This document shows positions 1-7,794 of a stretch of DNA of 64,000 bases, piece after piece (within the stretch, counting starts at the first letter, position 1; each line of letters opens with the position of its first letter). The DNA lies in the NCBI RefSeq assembly GCF_002632755.1, contig NZ_NJAK01000001.1, positions 1,922,001-1,986,000 on the forward strand. The letters are read 5' to 3'. Origin of the DNA: Xenorhabdus ishibashii (GTDB lineage: Bacteria > Pseudomonadota > Gammaproteobacteria > Enterobacterales > Enterobacteriaceae). The position numbers were made by a program, and so were the translations under genes. Under the pieces are notes generated by a model. The model had not been told where the DNA came from. It saw nothing but the letters and a program-made list of their open reading frames with translations, and ran no database searches.

Positions 1-351
1 TCCCACCGGATTGCCGGCAGCCAGCATATCCAGACCGGCGACGCGACTGTGATTGACAGCGGACAGGAAATCCATCTGAAAAGCGGCGGCAAAGTGGTGC
101 TGGAAGCGGCAGCCGAAATCACCCTGAAAGTGGGCGGCAGTTTTCTGAAAGTCACACCGGGCGGCATTCTCTGCTCACCGATTAATGTTGGACAAGGTTC
201 AGGCGGCAGCGGGCGCGGGGTTTCACTGCAATTACCGGAAGGCGTGGAGCCATTGCCGGAGGTGGAATTTCCGGTCAAAAAATATTGTGCATTGCAGGCT
301 CAGGAGAATGCAGCCTGGGTGATTAAAGCCCCGCAGGGAGGACAGTCATGA
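1..351 (+). CDS. vgrG: VgrG, C-terminal part (cut by window edge)
   Basis: The frame is open from base 1 to a stop at 351 (116 residues), so this is the 3' end of a longer gene. The protein has the repetitive, glycine-rich short beta strands of the VgrG needle (for example SGGKVVLEAAAEITLKVGG), followed by a proline-rich tail. VgrG is the trimeric spike at the tip of the type VI secretion tube and carries effectors on its C-terminal end. Bases 1 to about 237 are nearly identical to 6062-6298, where a second vgrG fragment lies. The stop overlaps the start of the DUF4123 gene by 4 bases (ATGA), so the two are probably translationally coupled. The family call is firm; whether the 5' part is intact cannot be seen. 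Confidence 0.85.
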   Translation, partial: SHRIAGSQHIQTGDATVIDSGQEIHLKSGGKVVLEAAAEITLKVGGSFLKVTPGGILCSPINVGQGSGGSGRGVSLQLPEGVEPLPEVEFPVKKYCALQAQENAAWVIKAPQGGQS

Positions 352-848
352 CTGATTCTACCCAAAAAACAAGCTGGGCAACCTGGCTGGGCGGATCTGA
401 CAAATCGCCAGTTTACCTGATGATCAACCCGCTTTCGGTGCCTAATCCTGTCAACACGCTCTATGTGAACAACTGGGTTGAACAGGCTTTCCCCCTGTAT
501 AGCGGTACATCGCTTGCTCACCTGATGGAGCAGGGGCCGTGGCTTATTCAGCCGAAAATGGACTGTCTGTCCACGTTTGCTCGTCTGCTCGACCACCGCG
601 CGTTCAGTGACGGCAGTTGGGGCTGGGCATACCGTAGCGATACGGGCTGGCAGGCACATCCGCTGGTGTTTCAGGCAATGGAAACGCAGATGGCATTGGG
701 TGCGGCAGTGGGTACGGCGAGTAATAACGATGGATCATGGGAAACCGAAAGCGCTCCGCCACTGATTTCTGAGAAAGAGAAGCTGTTCATGGCCGCCATT
801 GTCTCTTCTACACCGACGGACCGGGCACAGTTAGCCTGGGGGCTCTGA
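348..848 (+). pseudogene. DUF4123 chaperone fragment fused to S-pyocin-like effector, frameshifted (5' half)
   Basis: Residues 1 to about 105 match the N-terminal half of the intact DUF4123 protein at 6439-7227 (shared motifs EQAFPLYSGT, PWLIQPK, AFSD.SWGW.YRS). DUF4123 proteins are adaptors that load effectors onto VgrG. After 'GWQAH' the similarity stops and the sequence becomes that of an S-type pyocin-like effector (GTASNNDGSWETESAPPL). An internal deletion has therefore joined the chaperone gene to its downstream effector. The frame ends at TGA 846-848, just after a run of five G (839-843). Reading resumes in another frame at 842 with ALKRAFGADSD, as if one G had been lost. The rest of the effector is the next entry. 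The fusion plus frameshift makes normal function unlikely; a sequencing error in the G run is the alternative. Confidence 0.75.
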
Positions 849-955
849 AACGGGCATTTGGCGCTGACAGTGACACGGCTCAACACCAGCTCGAAAGACT
901 GAAACAACTGGCTGATCAAAAAGGCCGTGCAGAGACCCGTGTTCGCTATCGTTTT

Positions 956-1891
956 GTGGAGGATGAGAAGAGCGGAAAAGTGAAGGTGGTTGGTTACCAT
1001 ACCCGCGAAGGAAGTGGTATGGATACGGTTAAAGTGCGTCACGTGAAGCAAACCGCACCGGGAACATACGAATTTCGGGAGGATGGCGCGGATTCGCCTA
1101 TACTGGTCTGGTACACTAACGCGTCGTCAATGTATAAGGCATTATCACCGCAGGAATTACCTCAATATTTTAACCAGCGTGGTACGCCAATCAATGTCAA
1201 CACTGTGCCGCTTGATGATCCGAGCATGACCGGTCAAACACCCGGCCTGGAAATCCCAGAGCAGCCAACGTGGCGGGACGGTGTGATGGGTAACCCGCAG
1301 CAAGATCCGAATGAAATGGCGGGGAACAAAACAGAAACGCCAATATCGGATGGAACAGACCGCGGGCCAACGAAGACGACTACACCGGTACAGGAGAGTG
1401 ATTTCCGAGATTATATTCTGATTTTCCCGATTGAGGGCGTGCCGGCGGTTTATGTTTATTTAAGCTGTCCATATGGTGGAACGGAAAAAGGTAAATACAG
1501 TGGCCGCTCTTATGACCCAACTAAAGCAGGTGGTCCTATTCAGGATTTAGATTGGAGAAATATTGAAATTACACAAGAAGGTATTGACAAAGTTAAACTG
1601 CATACTAGCAGATTTGATGAATCTATTGAAAACCAAATCATGATTGAACGCTTAGAGAAAATTCTAGCTGGAGAAATTACAATAACTGATTACGATAAGC
1701 GATTTTATACACATGAAACAAGAGAGCTAGAGCGTTATAGAGCTTTAGGTGTTCCTGATGGAGCTAATGATCTTATTACATGGAATAATACGCATACAGC
1801 TACACTAGAAGACTATAAGATCAATGAAAAGATAGATTCTTTGTATACTCCTGAAGCTATTGCAATAGCTGCAGAACATGAAGACTATTAA
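956..1891 (+). CDS. S-type-pyocin-domain T6SS effector, 3' half with C-terminal toxin domain 1
   Basis: The open frame extends upstream to about 773 with no good start, and the GTG at 956 is only the first available start codon. The true gene begins upstream and is frameshifted at 839-843. Residues 1 to about 169 are the conserved pyocin-S-like domain ending at GVPAVYVYLS; a near-identical copy occurs at 3692-4155. After that hinge comes a roughly 140-residue polymorphic toxin domain with motifs GGPIQDLDW, RFYTHE.RELERYR and WNNTHTATLEDYK. I recognise this as a module type seen at the ends of bacteriocin-, Rhs- and CdiA-like toxins but cannot name its activity. The toxin part is visibly more AT-rich than the conserved part, as expected for exchangeable tips. 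The small gene 3 bases downstream is the likely immunity partner. Confidence 0.7.
   Translation: MEDEKSGKVKVVGYHTREGSGMDTVKVRHVKQTAPGTYEFREDGADSPILVWYTNASSMYKALSPQELPQYFNQRGTPINVNTVPLDDPSMTGQTPGLEIPEQPTWRDGVMGNPQQDPNEMAGNKTETPISDGTDRGPTKTTTPVQESDFRDYILIFPIEGVPAVYVYLSCPYGGTEKGKYSGRSYDPTKAGGPIQDLDWRNIEITQEGIDKVKLHTSRFDESIENQIMIERLEKILAGEITITDYDKRFYTHETRELERYRALGVPDGANDLITWNNTHTATLEDYKINEKIDSLYTPEAIAIAAEHEDY
1001..1464 (+). repeat. Direct repeat copy 1: pyocin-like domain
   Basis: These 464 bases match 3692-4155 without gaps and with only a handful of mismatches. They encode the conserved domain immediately before the toxin junction. The two copies lie in direct orientation about 2.7 kb apart, so recombination between them would exchange the toxin/immunity tips. 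Confidence 0.9.
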
Positions 1892-1894
1892 TAT

Positions 1895-2170
1895 ATGGTG
1901 GATTTCCCTATGAGCTACATAAAAAAAATGATAGAAAATGAATCAATTGAAGATACACTGATGTATCTTTCACTAAAGAAATCTTATCAAACTATAGATC
2001 TTTTGTATGTTCAGTATCGTTTTGAAGCTATTGCTGAAGGAATTTTATTGAATACGTACATGAAATTATTTCAAGAAGGGAAATTAATTCAAAACGGAAA
2101 AAAAGTAATAAAAGGACCAAATTGGGAAGAGCCGGATTTTATTAAAATTAATAAATATAACATCGATTAA
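1895..2170 (+). CDS. Putative immunity protein for toxin domain 1
   Basis: This 91-residue protein is acidic to neutral, has no signal peptide and ends in KGPNWEEPDFIKINKYNID. It begins 3 bases after the stop of the toxin gene, and an in-frame ATG at 1910 is an alternative start. A small AT-rich gene directly behind a polymorphic toxin domain is the standard position for the cognate immunity protein, which would neutralise the toxin in the cytoplasm of the producer. The role is inferred from position; I do not recognise the family with certainty. An IS630 element follows 60 bases later. Confidence 0.6.
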   Translation: MVDFPMSYIKKMIENESIEDTLMYLSLKKSYQTIDLLYVQYRFEAIAEGILLNTYMKLFQEGKLIQNGKKVIKGPNWEEPDFIKINKYNID

Positions 2171-2233
2171 ATGGAATAAAATTTTCTAAAAAAATAGCTT
2201 TATATATTTCGTTATAAAGCTATTTTCAATATA

Positions 2234-3336
2234 TACCAATCTAACTTGAAGATGCAGGTTTTAAAATCTGAAAATTATCAGTCAGTCGAGTCGTGAGCTC
2301 TTTCGCTTTTTCTGGCAAAGTGACATGAAAAAAGTGACGAAGAGTTTCACGGAAGGTCTTCGCATCCGGAAAATAGATATTGTTACGCACTTGCTCATTC
2401 ATATACTTCCACAATCGCTCTATCGGATTGAGGTTTGGGCTGTAAGGTGGGAGGTAATGCAATTCAATATTCAGGACATACGCAATATCTTTCACCAACT
2501 CGGCTCGATGGTAACCCGCTCCATCCAAAATGAGGTGGATTTTTTGCGAAAGCGGGTAAGTTTCCCGGAGCGCACCGAAGAAATAGGCGATATTTTCGGC
2601 ATTGATGCGCGGATATTCACGGATCACGGTGTCTTCAATCCGTTGTAAATTCAGGGCGCCCAGAATATTGAGACGGGTACGACTGCCGGTGGTTTCGATC
2701 CCTTTTACCTGATTTTTTCCTGCTTTCATCCAGCCATAGCTGAGCTTTGTGGACTGTGAAGGATGCACCGCATCAATAAATAGGATCGGTTCGTTCTGCC
2801 CCGCTTCCTCTTTCAGCGCCTTGTAGTCATCAATAAATTGTTGCTGTTTGTGCGCATCGAATTTATGAGGAACACCCTTGGGTTTTTTATAGCTGAAACC
2901 TTGCCGGTGAAGCCATTTTGTCATTCCGCCCACGCTGAAAGAAACCTGCCAACGGGCTTGGACATAGGCCACAATTTGGGTTGTGGTATGCATCAAATTG
3001 GCGGTCAAATAATCAATCAGGGCGGCGGTTTGTTCGGCAGAGAGATGGCTTTCAGAGCCGCCATTTTCTGGGGTGAGCTTTTCCTGCGCGATAAAATCTT
3101 TCAGGTGACGGCTGACCGTACTTTCATGAATACGCAAGGCCTGTGCAATCATCTGAGCAGTCCAACCTTCTGAGGCCAAAAGCACCGCCTTAATGCGATC
3201 ACAGACTCGACTGTCGCGAGTAGTATCATGCATCAATTCAAGGGCGTGTTTTTGTTCTGGTGTCAGAGGAATTTTCATGGTTGCAAGCATGATCTGGTTT
3301 GAATAAGAAATCAAGCATCTTCAATGGCGATTGGTA
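2234..3336 (-). mobile_element. IS630-family insertion sequence, apparently complete
   Basis: The element is about 1.1 kb. The ends form imperfect inverted repeats: TACCAATC at 2234 and its complement GATTGGTA ending at 3336, with a further TTGAAGATGC match inward, giving about 18 of 22 positions. TA dinucleotides at 2232-2233 and 3337-3338 are the expected IS630/Tc1-type target duplication. It carries one transposase gene on the minus strand. It lies between the immunity gene of cassette 1 and an IS200-like remnant. Confidence 0.85.
2241..3278 (-). CDS. IS630-family transposase
   Basis: The product has an N-terminal helix-turn-helix region (AQALRIHESTVSRHL) and a DDE endonuclease domain with the family motifs FIDAVHPS, LILDGAGYH and PNLNPIERLW. 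I chose the start at MKIPLTPEQ (345 residues), the usual N-terminus for this kind of protein. The frame is open 12 codons further, to 3314, and could add MISYSNQIML. The stop codon lies inside the terminal inverted repeat. No frameshift is seen, so the transposase may be active. Confidence 0.9.
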   Translation of the reverse strand: MKIPLTPEQKHALELMHDTTRDSRVCDRIKAVLLASEGWTAQMIAQALRIHESTVSRHLKDFIAQEKLTPENGGSESHLSAEQTAALIDYLTANLMHTTTQIVAYVQARWQVSFSVGGMTKWLHRQGFSYKKPKGVPHKFDAHKQQQFIDDYKALKEEAGQNEPILFIDAVHPSQSTKLSYGWMKAGKNQVKGIETTGSRTRLNILGALNLQRIEDTVIREYPRINAENIAYFFGALRETYPLSQKIHLILDGAGYHRAELVKDIAYVLNIELHYLPPYSPNLNPIERLWKYMNEQVRNNIYFPDAKTFRETLRHFFHVTLPEKAKELTTRLTDNFQILKPASSS

Positions 3337-3365
3337 TAGGAGATTAGAAATCTTGTATTCTCATG

Positions 3366-3691
3366 ATAACTCAACAACCACCGACTCAAGTCGGTGGGTT
3401 AGTGATTAACGGACTGAAAGTCCGGAATAGCCCCTGGCCTAAAAATGTTGGTCCCAGTAGCGCTTCTTCAGATGCGAAAACTCTTCAAACAATTTACTCG
3501 CAGTCCTTCCCTTCCATCTCCTCATGATTTCTGAGGGCGCTAATGTCGGGGGACTACTTACTAGTATATGAACATGATCCTTGCCGAGATCTTCTAATAT
3601 CCTAATTTCAAACGCTTCACATGTCTGACGGACTAATTCTCGCACTCGGAGAGCGACTTCGCCTGTTAGCACTTTGTACCTGTATTTGGTT
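3366..3691 (-). mobile_element. IS200/IS605-family remnant
   Basis: This fragment holds a decayed tnpA-like gene and, beyond its 3' end, a short perfect hairpin (CCACCGAC at 3378 pairing with GTCGGTGG ending at 3397) of the kind recognised at IS200/IS605 ends. The left part of tnpA is missing: homology stops at about 3691, exactly where the repeated pyocin-domain sequence begins. The element was either inserted there and then truncated, or lost its end in the event that duplicated the pyocin domain. Confidence 0.7.
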
Positions 3692-3711
3692 ACCCGCGAA
3701 GGAAGTGGCAT
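3439..3711 (-). pseudogene. Truncated IS200-like transposase TnpA
   Basis: The 90-residue frame contains VTKYRYKVLT, LGKDHVHILVSSPP (the HUH nuclease motif, here HVH) and SHLKKRYWDQHF, all typical of IS200/IS605 TnpA. The first six residues come from the adjoining pyocin-domain DNA read backwards, so the true N-terminus is lost. At the 3' end the frame stops at TAG where the family has Trp, and the next codons still read ARGYSG, so a nonsense mutation has also cut it. The catalytic tyrosine region lies beyond this stop. The gene is not functional. Confidence 0.8.
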
Positions 3712-4495
3712 GGATACGGTTAAAGTGCGTCACGTGAAGCAAACCTCACCGGGAACATACGAATTTCGGGAGGATGGCGCGGATTCGCCTATACTGGTCT
3801 GGTACACTAACGCGTCGTCAATGTATAAGGCATTATCACCGCAGGAATTACCTCAATATTTTAACCAGCGTGGTACGCCAATCAATGTCAACACCGTGCC
3901 GCTTGATGATCCGAGCATGACCGGTCAAACACCCGGCCTGGAAATCCCAGAGCAGCCAACGTGGCGGGACGGTGTGATGGGTAACCCGCAGCAAGATCCG
4001 AATGAAATGGCGGGGAACAAAACAGAAACGCCAATATCGGATGGAACAGACCGCGGGCCAACGAAGACGACTACACCGGTACAGGAGAGTGATTTCCGAG
4101 ATTATATTCTGATTTTCCCGATTGAGGGCGTGCCGGCGGTTTATGTTTATTTGAGTGTTTCACTTAAATGGGGAAACCCGAAAAGTAAACCTACATATGG
4201 TCATACCTTTTCTGAACATGGTCAAAAGCTAAAACCGAATCAATTAGCTGACCGTGCAAGAGCTAAAGGTCATCAAGTGGGACAATACCTTGATGATCAA
4301 GCCGCCGCAGACTTTATTACAGAAGTAGCTCAGAAAGGAGCAGGTGTTCACGATGTCCCATTACCAACAACTGTAAAAGGTAGAGGTTATTTACCTGATG
4401 GAACAGAAATAACACCAAATATGTCAAGAGTGATTGTAAAATCAGATGGTTCTGTTAGAACATCATTTCCATATAACTCTTCACATCCGAATTAA
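3674..4495 (+). CDS. Orphan pyocin-like domain with C-terminal toxin domain 2 (5'-truncated)
   Basis: From 3692 the protein repeats the pyocin-like domain of the previous cassette through GVPAVYVYLS, then switches to a different C-terminal domain of about 112 residues. That domain has the motifs YGHTFSEHGQK, ADRARAKGHQVGQYLDDQ, DGTEITPN and VRTSFPYNSSHPN. This pattern resembles small RNase-type toxin tips of CdiA, Rhs and pyocin proteins (BECR-type fold suspected, not proven). The first six codons derive from the adjoining IS200-like sequence, so the frame has no native start or secretion signal. It is best read as a silent replacement tip rather than a working effector. The immunity gene follows after 17 bases. 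Confidence 0.7.
   Translation: MYLYLVTREGSGMDTVKVRHVKQTSPGTYEFREDGADSPILVWYTNASSMYKALSPQELPQYFNQRGTPINVNTVPLDDPSMTGQTPGLEIPEQPTWRDGVMGNPQQDPNEMAGNKTETPISDGTDRGPTKTTTPVQESDFRDYILIFPIEGVPAVYVYLSVSLKWGNPKSKPTYGHTFSEHGQKLKPNQLADRARAKGHQVGQYLDDQAAADFITEVAQKGAGVHDVPLPTTVKGRGYLPDGTEITPNMSRVIVKSDGSVRTSFPYNSSHPN
3692..4155 (+). repeat. Direct repeat copy 2: pyocin-like domain
   Basis: This is the second copy of the 464-base repeat described at 1001-1464. Both boundaries are sharp: the left one falls at the IS200-like remnant, and the right one falls just after the codons for VYVYL, where the toxin domains diverge. Confidence 0.9.
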
Positions 4496-4512
4496 ATTAG
4501 AAGGACAATATA

Positions 4513-4902
4513 ATGAATACAATAGAACGTATATGCAAAGATCTAGGATTACCCAAAGGGGATAGATTTACTCAAGATTGGGGGCTTGAATTACCAGAAA
4601 AATACCGAACTAAAGAGTGGTTGAATAAATATATAACTGCTTATTCAAACAATAATTATTCTAAAATGGAAAAGAATATACTAATGGAACTAATGTTAGA
4701 TATTGCAAATGATTTTTTAACTCAAAATGTACGTTGTGATGATGAGTCAATTATAAATGTGCTCAACTTGCTTTCAAATAACCATCAATATCACTCACAA
4801 TTAATTGATTATTGGTCGTTAGATGAAGAGTCGTTGGAAGATTGTTTTGCATTGACTCCAAAAATAAGAGAAATAAAAAATAGGCTGTATAATCTTTCAT
4901 AA
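4513..4902 (+). CDS. Putative immunity protein for toxin domain 2
   Basis: This is a 129-residue soluble, acidic protein with no signal peptide or membrane segment. The sequence AGAAGGACA lies just upstream of the ATG as a ribosome binding site. It starts 17 bases behind the toxin 2 frame and shares its low GC content, so it is most likely the cognate cytoplasmic immunity protein. Keeping the immunity gene would protect the cell from siblings carrying the same tip even though the local toxin frame is headless. I do not recognise a named family. Confidence 0.6.
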   Translation: MNTIERICKDLGLPKGDRFTQDWGLELPEKYRTKEWLNKYITAYSNNNYSKMEKNILMELMLDIANDFLTQNVRCDDESIINVLNLLSNNHQYHSQLIDYWSLDEESLEDCFALTPKIREIKNRLYNLS

Positions 4903-4933
4903 TTGTAGGATGTTGCATTACTCTTCACACTAA

Positions 4934-5470
4934 AGGGTGAGATCTCATATATTTAGTAAGGCTATTTAGGTTAAATAAAGACCAGAATATAACTTCTTAT
5001 AGCTCTTTCTCTCATTAAAACGATAAGATCACGCTATTCCATAAAAATAGCGATCGTAATAATGAGTATTTTTAACTTTATCAGTAAGATCGATGACCCG
5101 CGTTCTGATATCAATAAAAAGCATGAGTTAATGGATGTGATTTTTTTGGCTTTTGCAGCCGTGTTATGCGGGGCTTCTGGCTGGAAAGCGATTCAAGAGT
5201 TTGGTGAGATACAAATTGAGTGGCTTAAAAAATATACGCGCTTTACTCATGGCATTCCTCGTCGTCACTGTATTGCTAATATTATCAAAATGATAGAGCA
5301 GGATGCACTGGTTGAAGCCTTTTATGACTGGATCAACCAGCGCCGGGTCAAGGCAGGGAGAAGCCTTATCGCTATTGACGGAAAAACGATGAGAGGCACT
5401 TGCAAAGGCACCCTGTTTGAAGCCCTCCATGTGGTCAGTGCTTATGATGTCGAGTCCGGTGTTGCCCTAT
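4934..5470 (+). mobile_element. ISAs1-family element, 3'-truncated
   Basis: The sequence is essentially identical to the reverse complement of the right part of the intact ISAs1 copy at 11826-13080, from the terminal GGGTGAGATCTCAT repeat through codon 136 of the transposase. Homology ends abruptly at about 5470, where a phage-type primase fragment on the opposite strand begins. Confidence 0.85.
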
Positions 5471-5472
5471 AA
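5062..5472 (+). pseudogene. Truncated ISAs1 transposase
   Basis: The first 136 residues match the 365-residue ISAs1 transposase at 11854-12951, including the first catalytic region IAIDGKTMRG. The remaining two thirds, with the other acidic residues, are missing, so the gene is dead. The stop TAA at 5470-5472 comes from the junction. Confidence 0.85.
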
Positions 5473-5995
5473 TCAACGTACAGCACAGAACCCTGCGCAA
5501 CCTGTTTACCTGCCCATGGCTTACCCGTGGCAATATGACAACCCCATGCGCCTGCCAGAAAACTTTTATATGACCCGCTAGCTCCGTAAATGCTGCATAA
5601 GGAGTGTGCTGGGATGATGCCTTTAACAACATAGTCCAACTGAGCGTCAAATCCTTCTGAGCCAACGGATAAGGGTAATTTTGTCTTACGTTTTGGATAA
5701 AGCGTTTCTACATTGTGATAATTGTGGTTTTCTGTTGCGTGACTGTTCATTGATTTCCCCACTTGATACAAACCTTTACTGAATGCCTGCCTTGCTGCCT
5801 CAATACCATGATGCTGACGATAATCGTCCCAGTCGGCTTTATGCTTTGTAGGCGGCAATGTGACCCAACCATTCACCGCAAGTGCAGCTTTTTCTGCTGA
5901 GATCTTGCCGACATTCACTTTGGGTTTACCGTTCTTATCCAGCTCGTCGGGGGAGTGCCAATCATTATCCGCTGCAATAATGATTTTTGTGTCCG
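5472..5995 (-). pseudogene. Fragment of phage/plasmid-type Toprim-AAA primase-helicase
   Basis: Read on the minus strand, the fragment has a Toprim-like segment (KIIIAADNDWHSPDELD), a linker, and a RecA/AAA-type segment with a Walker A-like loop (YGASGSYKSFLAGAWG). Such proteins combine primase and helicase functions in prophages and integrated plasmids. Both ends are cut: upstream at the vgrG fragment (about 5996) and downstream at the ISAs1 fragment (about 5471). No other phage genes are visible nearby, so this is an isolated scrap. Confidence 0.65.
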
Positions 5996-6442
5996 GCTAT
6001 CCGCGCCGATGACCATCATCAGGTCGCCGGTTCGCGCAAAATCACCACCGAAGGGGATGTCTCCCACCGGATTGCCGGTAGCCAGCATATCCAGACCGGC
6101 GACGCGACTGTGATTGACAGCGGACAGGAAATCCATCTGAAAAGCGGCGGCAAAGTGGTGCTGGAAGCGGCAGCCGAAATCACCCTGAAAGTGGGCGGCA
6201 GTTTTCTCAAAGTCACACCGGGTGGCATTCTCTGCTCACCGATTAATGTTGGGCAAGGTTCAGGCGGCAGCGGGCGCGGGGTATCACTGCAATTACCGGA
6301 GGGGGTGGCACCACTGGCACAAGTAGGGCAGCTCCCGATGGCGGAAGCGCTCCCGATCATTGAATTTCCGGCTAAGCCTCCCTGCGCCATTCTCGCGCAG
6401 CAAGAGGAAAACTGGGTTATCACCGGAGCAGAGGAAGCATGA
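5987..6442 (+). pseudogene. vgrG: VgrG fragment 2, 5'-truncated
   Basis: From about 5996 the frame encodes the C-terminal beta-helix part of VgrG (IRADDHHQVAGSRKITTEGD, then the segment shared with bases 1-237). The first residues come from the adjoining primase fragment, so the gp27/gp5-like N-terminal body is absent. It cannot make a full spike. The end overlaps the DUF4123 start by 4 bases, as in cassette 1. The tail differs from copy 1 after LPEGV, which is where effector specificity usually lies. Confidence 0.8.
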
Positions 6443-7227
6443 TGGAATCGACTAATTGGAAAAGCTGGTTATCACAGCAAGACAGCGGCGAGTGTTATTT
6501 TCTGGTCAACAGTCTGGCGAAACCGAATCCCGTCCAGCTCTTTTACCTCAACGACTGGACAGAGCAGGCATTTCCGCTCTACAGCGGTACACCGATGAAT
6601 GCCATGCTGGAACAAAGCCCGTGGCTGATCCAACCCAAAGCCAAGTGCCTGCCGGAACTGGCGCAATTGCTGGATAAACACGCATTCAGCGATGCCAGTT
6701 GGGGCTGGGGCTATCGCAGTACCTTACCGTGGTCATTTCAGTTAGAACACTGGCGTTTGCATCAGCAGGTATTGCTACATGGTCAGGTGGTGGTATTGCG
6801 ACTGATGGATAACCGTATTTTCACACCATTGCTGCCCGCTTTGAAACCGGGGGATTGGCGTGAACTGTTAACACCGGTGAATGAGCTGATGATCGATACA
6901 CCCGCTCCGGTTTGCTACTACCGCCCAGAAAATTGCCCTCAGGAACTGAACACGAATTTATTTGTGCTGGGTGATCATCTGGTTGGAGCGCGTTATTCCG
7001 CTGATTCTACCCTTAATAATCTGGCTTATGCATTAGGTTGCCAGCTTTGGGAAGAAAGCCCCGAATTGGCACTGAAACTGGATGAACCTGAAGGGAAATT
7101 GCAGCACAGCCTAGTCACATGGCTGAAACAGGCGAGAGACGAAAACGGTAAACTGGACAAATTAACCCTTGAGCACTTTCTGACTGATAGTCAAAAAATT
7201 GCCCTTAACGAGCCTATTGACGGATAA
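6439..7227 (+). CDS. DUF4123 T6SS effector chaperone/adaptor
   Basis: This is a full-length DUF4123 protein of 262 residues. Family members bind a specific effector and mount it on the cognate VgrG. The conserved N-terminal region includes EQAFPLYSGT, PWLIQPK and SWGWGYRS. The ATG (or the ATG one codon later) overlaps the vgrG stop. The GH19-type effector gene follows after 21 bases, so the likely client is that effector. Confidence 0.85.
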   Translation: MMESTNWKSWLSQQDSGECYFLVNSLAKPNPVQLFYLNDWTEQAFPLYSGTPMNAMLEQSPWLIQPKAKCLPELAQLLDKHAFSDASWGWGYRSTLPWSFQLEHWRLHQQVLLHGQVVVLRLMDNRIFTPLLPALKPGDWRELLTPVNELMIDTPAPVCYYRPENCPQELNTNLFVLGDHLVGARYSADSTLNNLAYALGCQLWEESPELALKLDEPEGKLQHSLVTWLKQARDENGKLDKLTLEHFLTDSQKIALNEPIDG

Positions 7228-7248
7228 ATAAAACATAAGGAAAAAAGA

Positions 7249-7794
7249 ATGAAGCCGTTAGATCCGACAAATTGCATTGATTGCCAAAAAATACTGAAAC
7301 ACTGGATTGAATTTCAGCTCGTCGATGAACAGGGTGAACCATTAACGGGGATGCCTTATAAACTGACAAGTCGCGGAAACAAAAGTATTGTGCGAACGGG
7401 TACCACGGATGGTAATGGCTTATTACGTGAAGAAGATCTTCCCCCTATGCCTGTCATCTTATCTATATCAGCACAACCACTGGCGGATGAAATTGTCAAA
7501 CGAACTCCTCGCCCAAAAACTGGAGAGGCCAATTCTCATGTTAAACCAAAGACTTTAACGGATGGACATGAATATCAATACATCACATTGGGAATGCTCA
7601 GTGACGGCTATCCTACAATTCAAGGATGGCAGGAACAAGAATTACAGAATTCAGATCATTTCCGTGGTTCGACGTTACAAGGGCTGTCAACCCATCCACT
7701 CAATCGGCGGTACGTGTTGGAAATACGGATGGTTAAAAAGTGTGCATGCAATAGAGATATTACACTAGGGTCTGTTGATGTTTTAAGGTCATAA
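7249..7794 (+). pseudogene. GH19 lysozyme-type T6SS effector, N-terminal half (interrupted by IS5)
   Basis: The native coding sequence runs from 7249 to 7767 and is broken by an IS5 element; the last codons to 7794 are IS sequence. The N-terminal part (WIEFQLVDEQGEPLTGMPY, then TGTTDGNGL) looks like the small beta-rich domain often found ahead of T6SS lytic effectors. Joining 7767 directly to 8649 gives one frame of 451 residues ending in the GH19-like domain. The ribosome binding site AAGGAAAAAAG precedes the ATG. Interrupted as it is, the effector should be inactive. Confidence 0.75.

Noticed and set aside
2325..2648. Plus-strand frames inside the IS630 element
   Set aside because: They are shadows of the transposase gene on the opposite strand.
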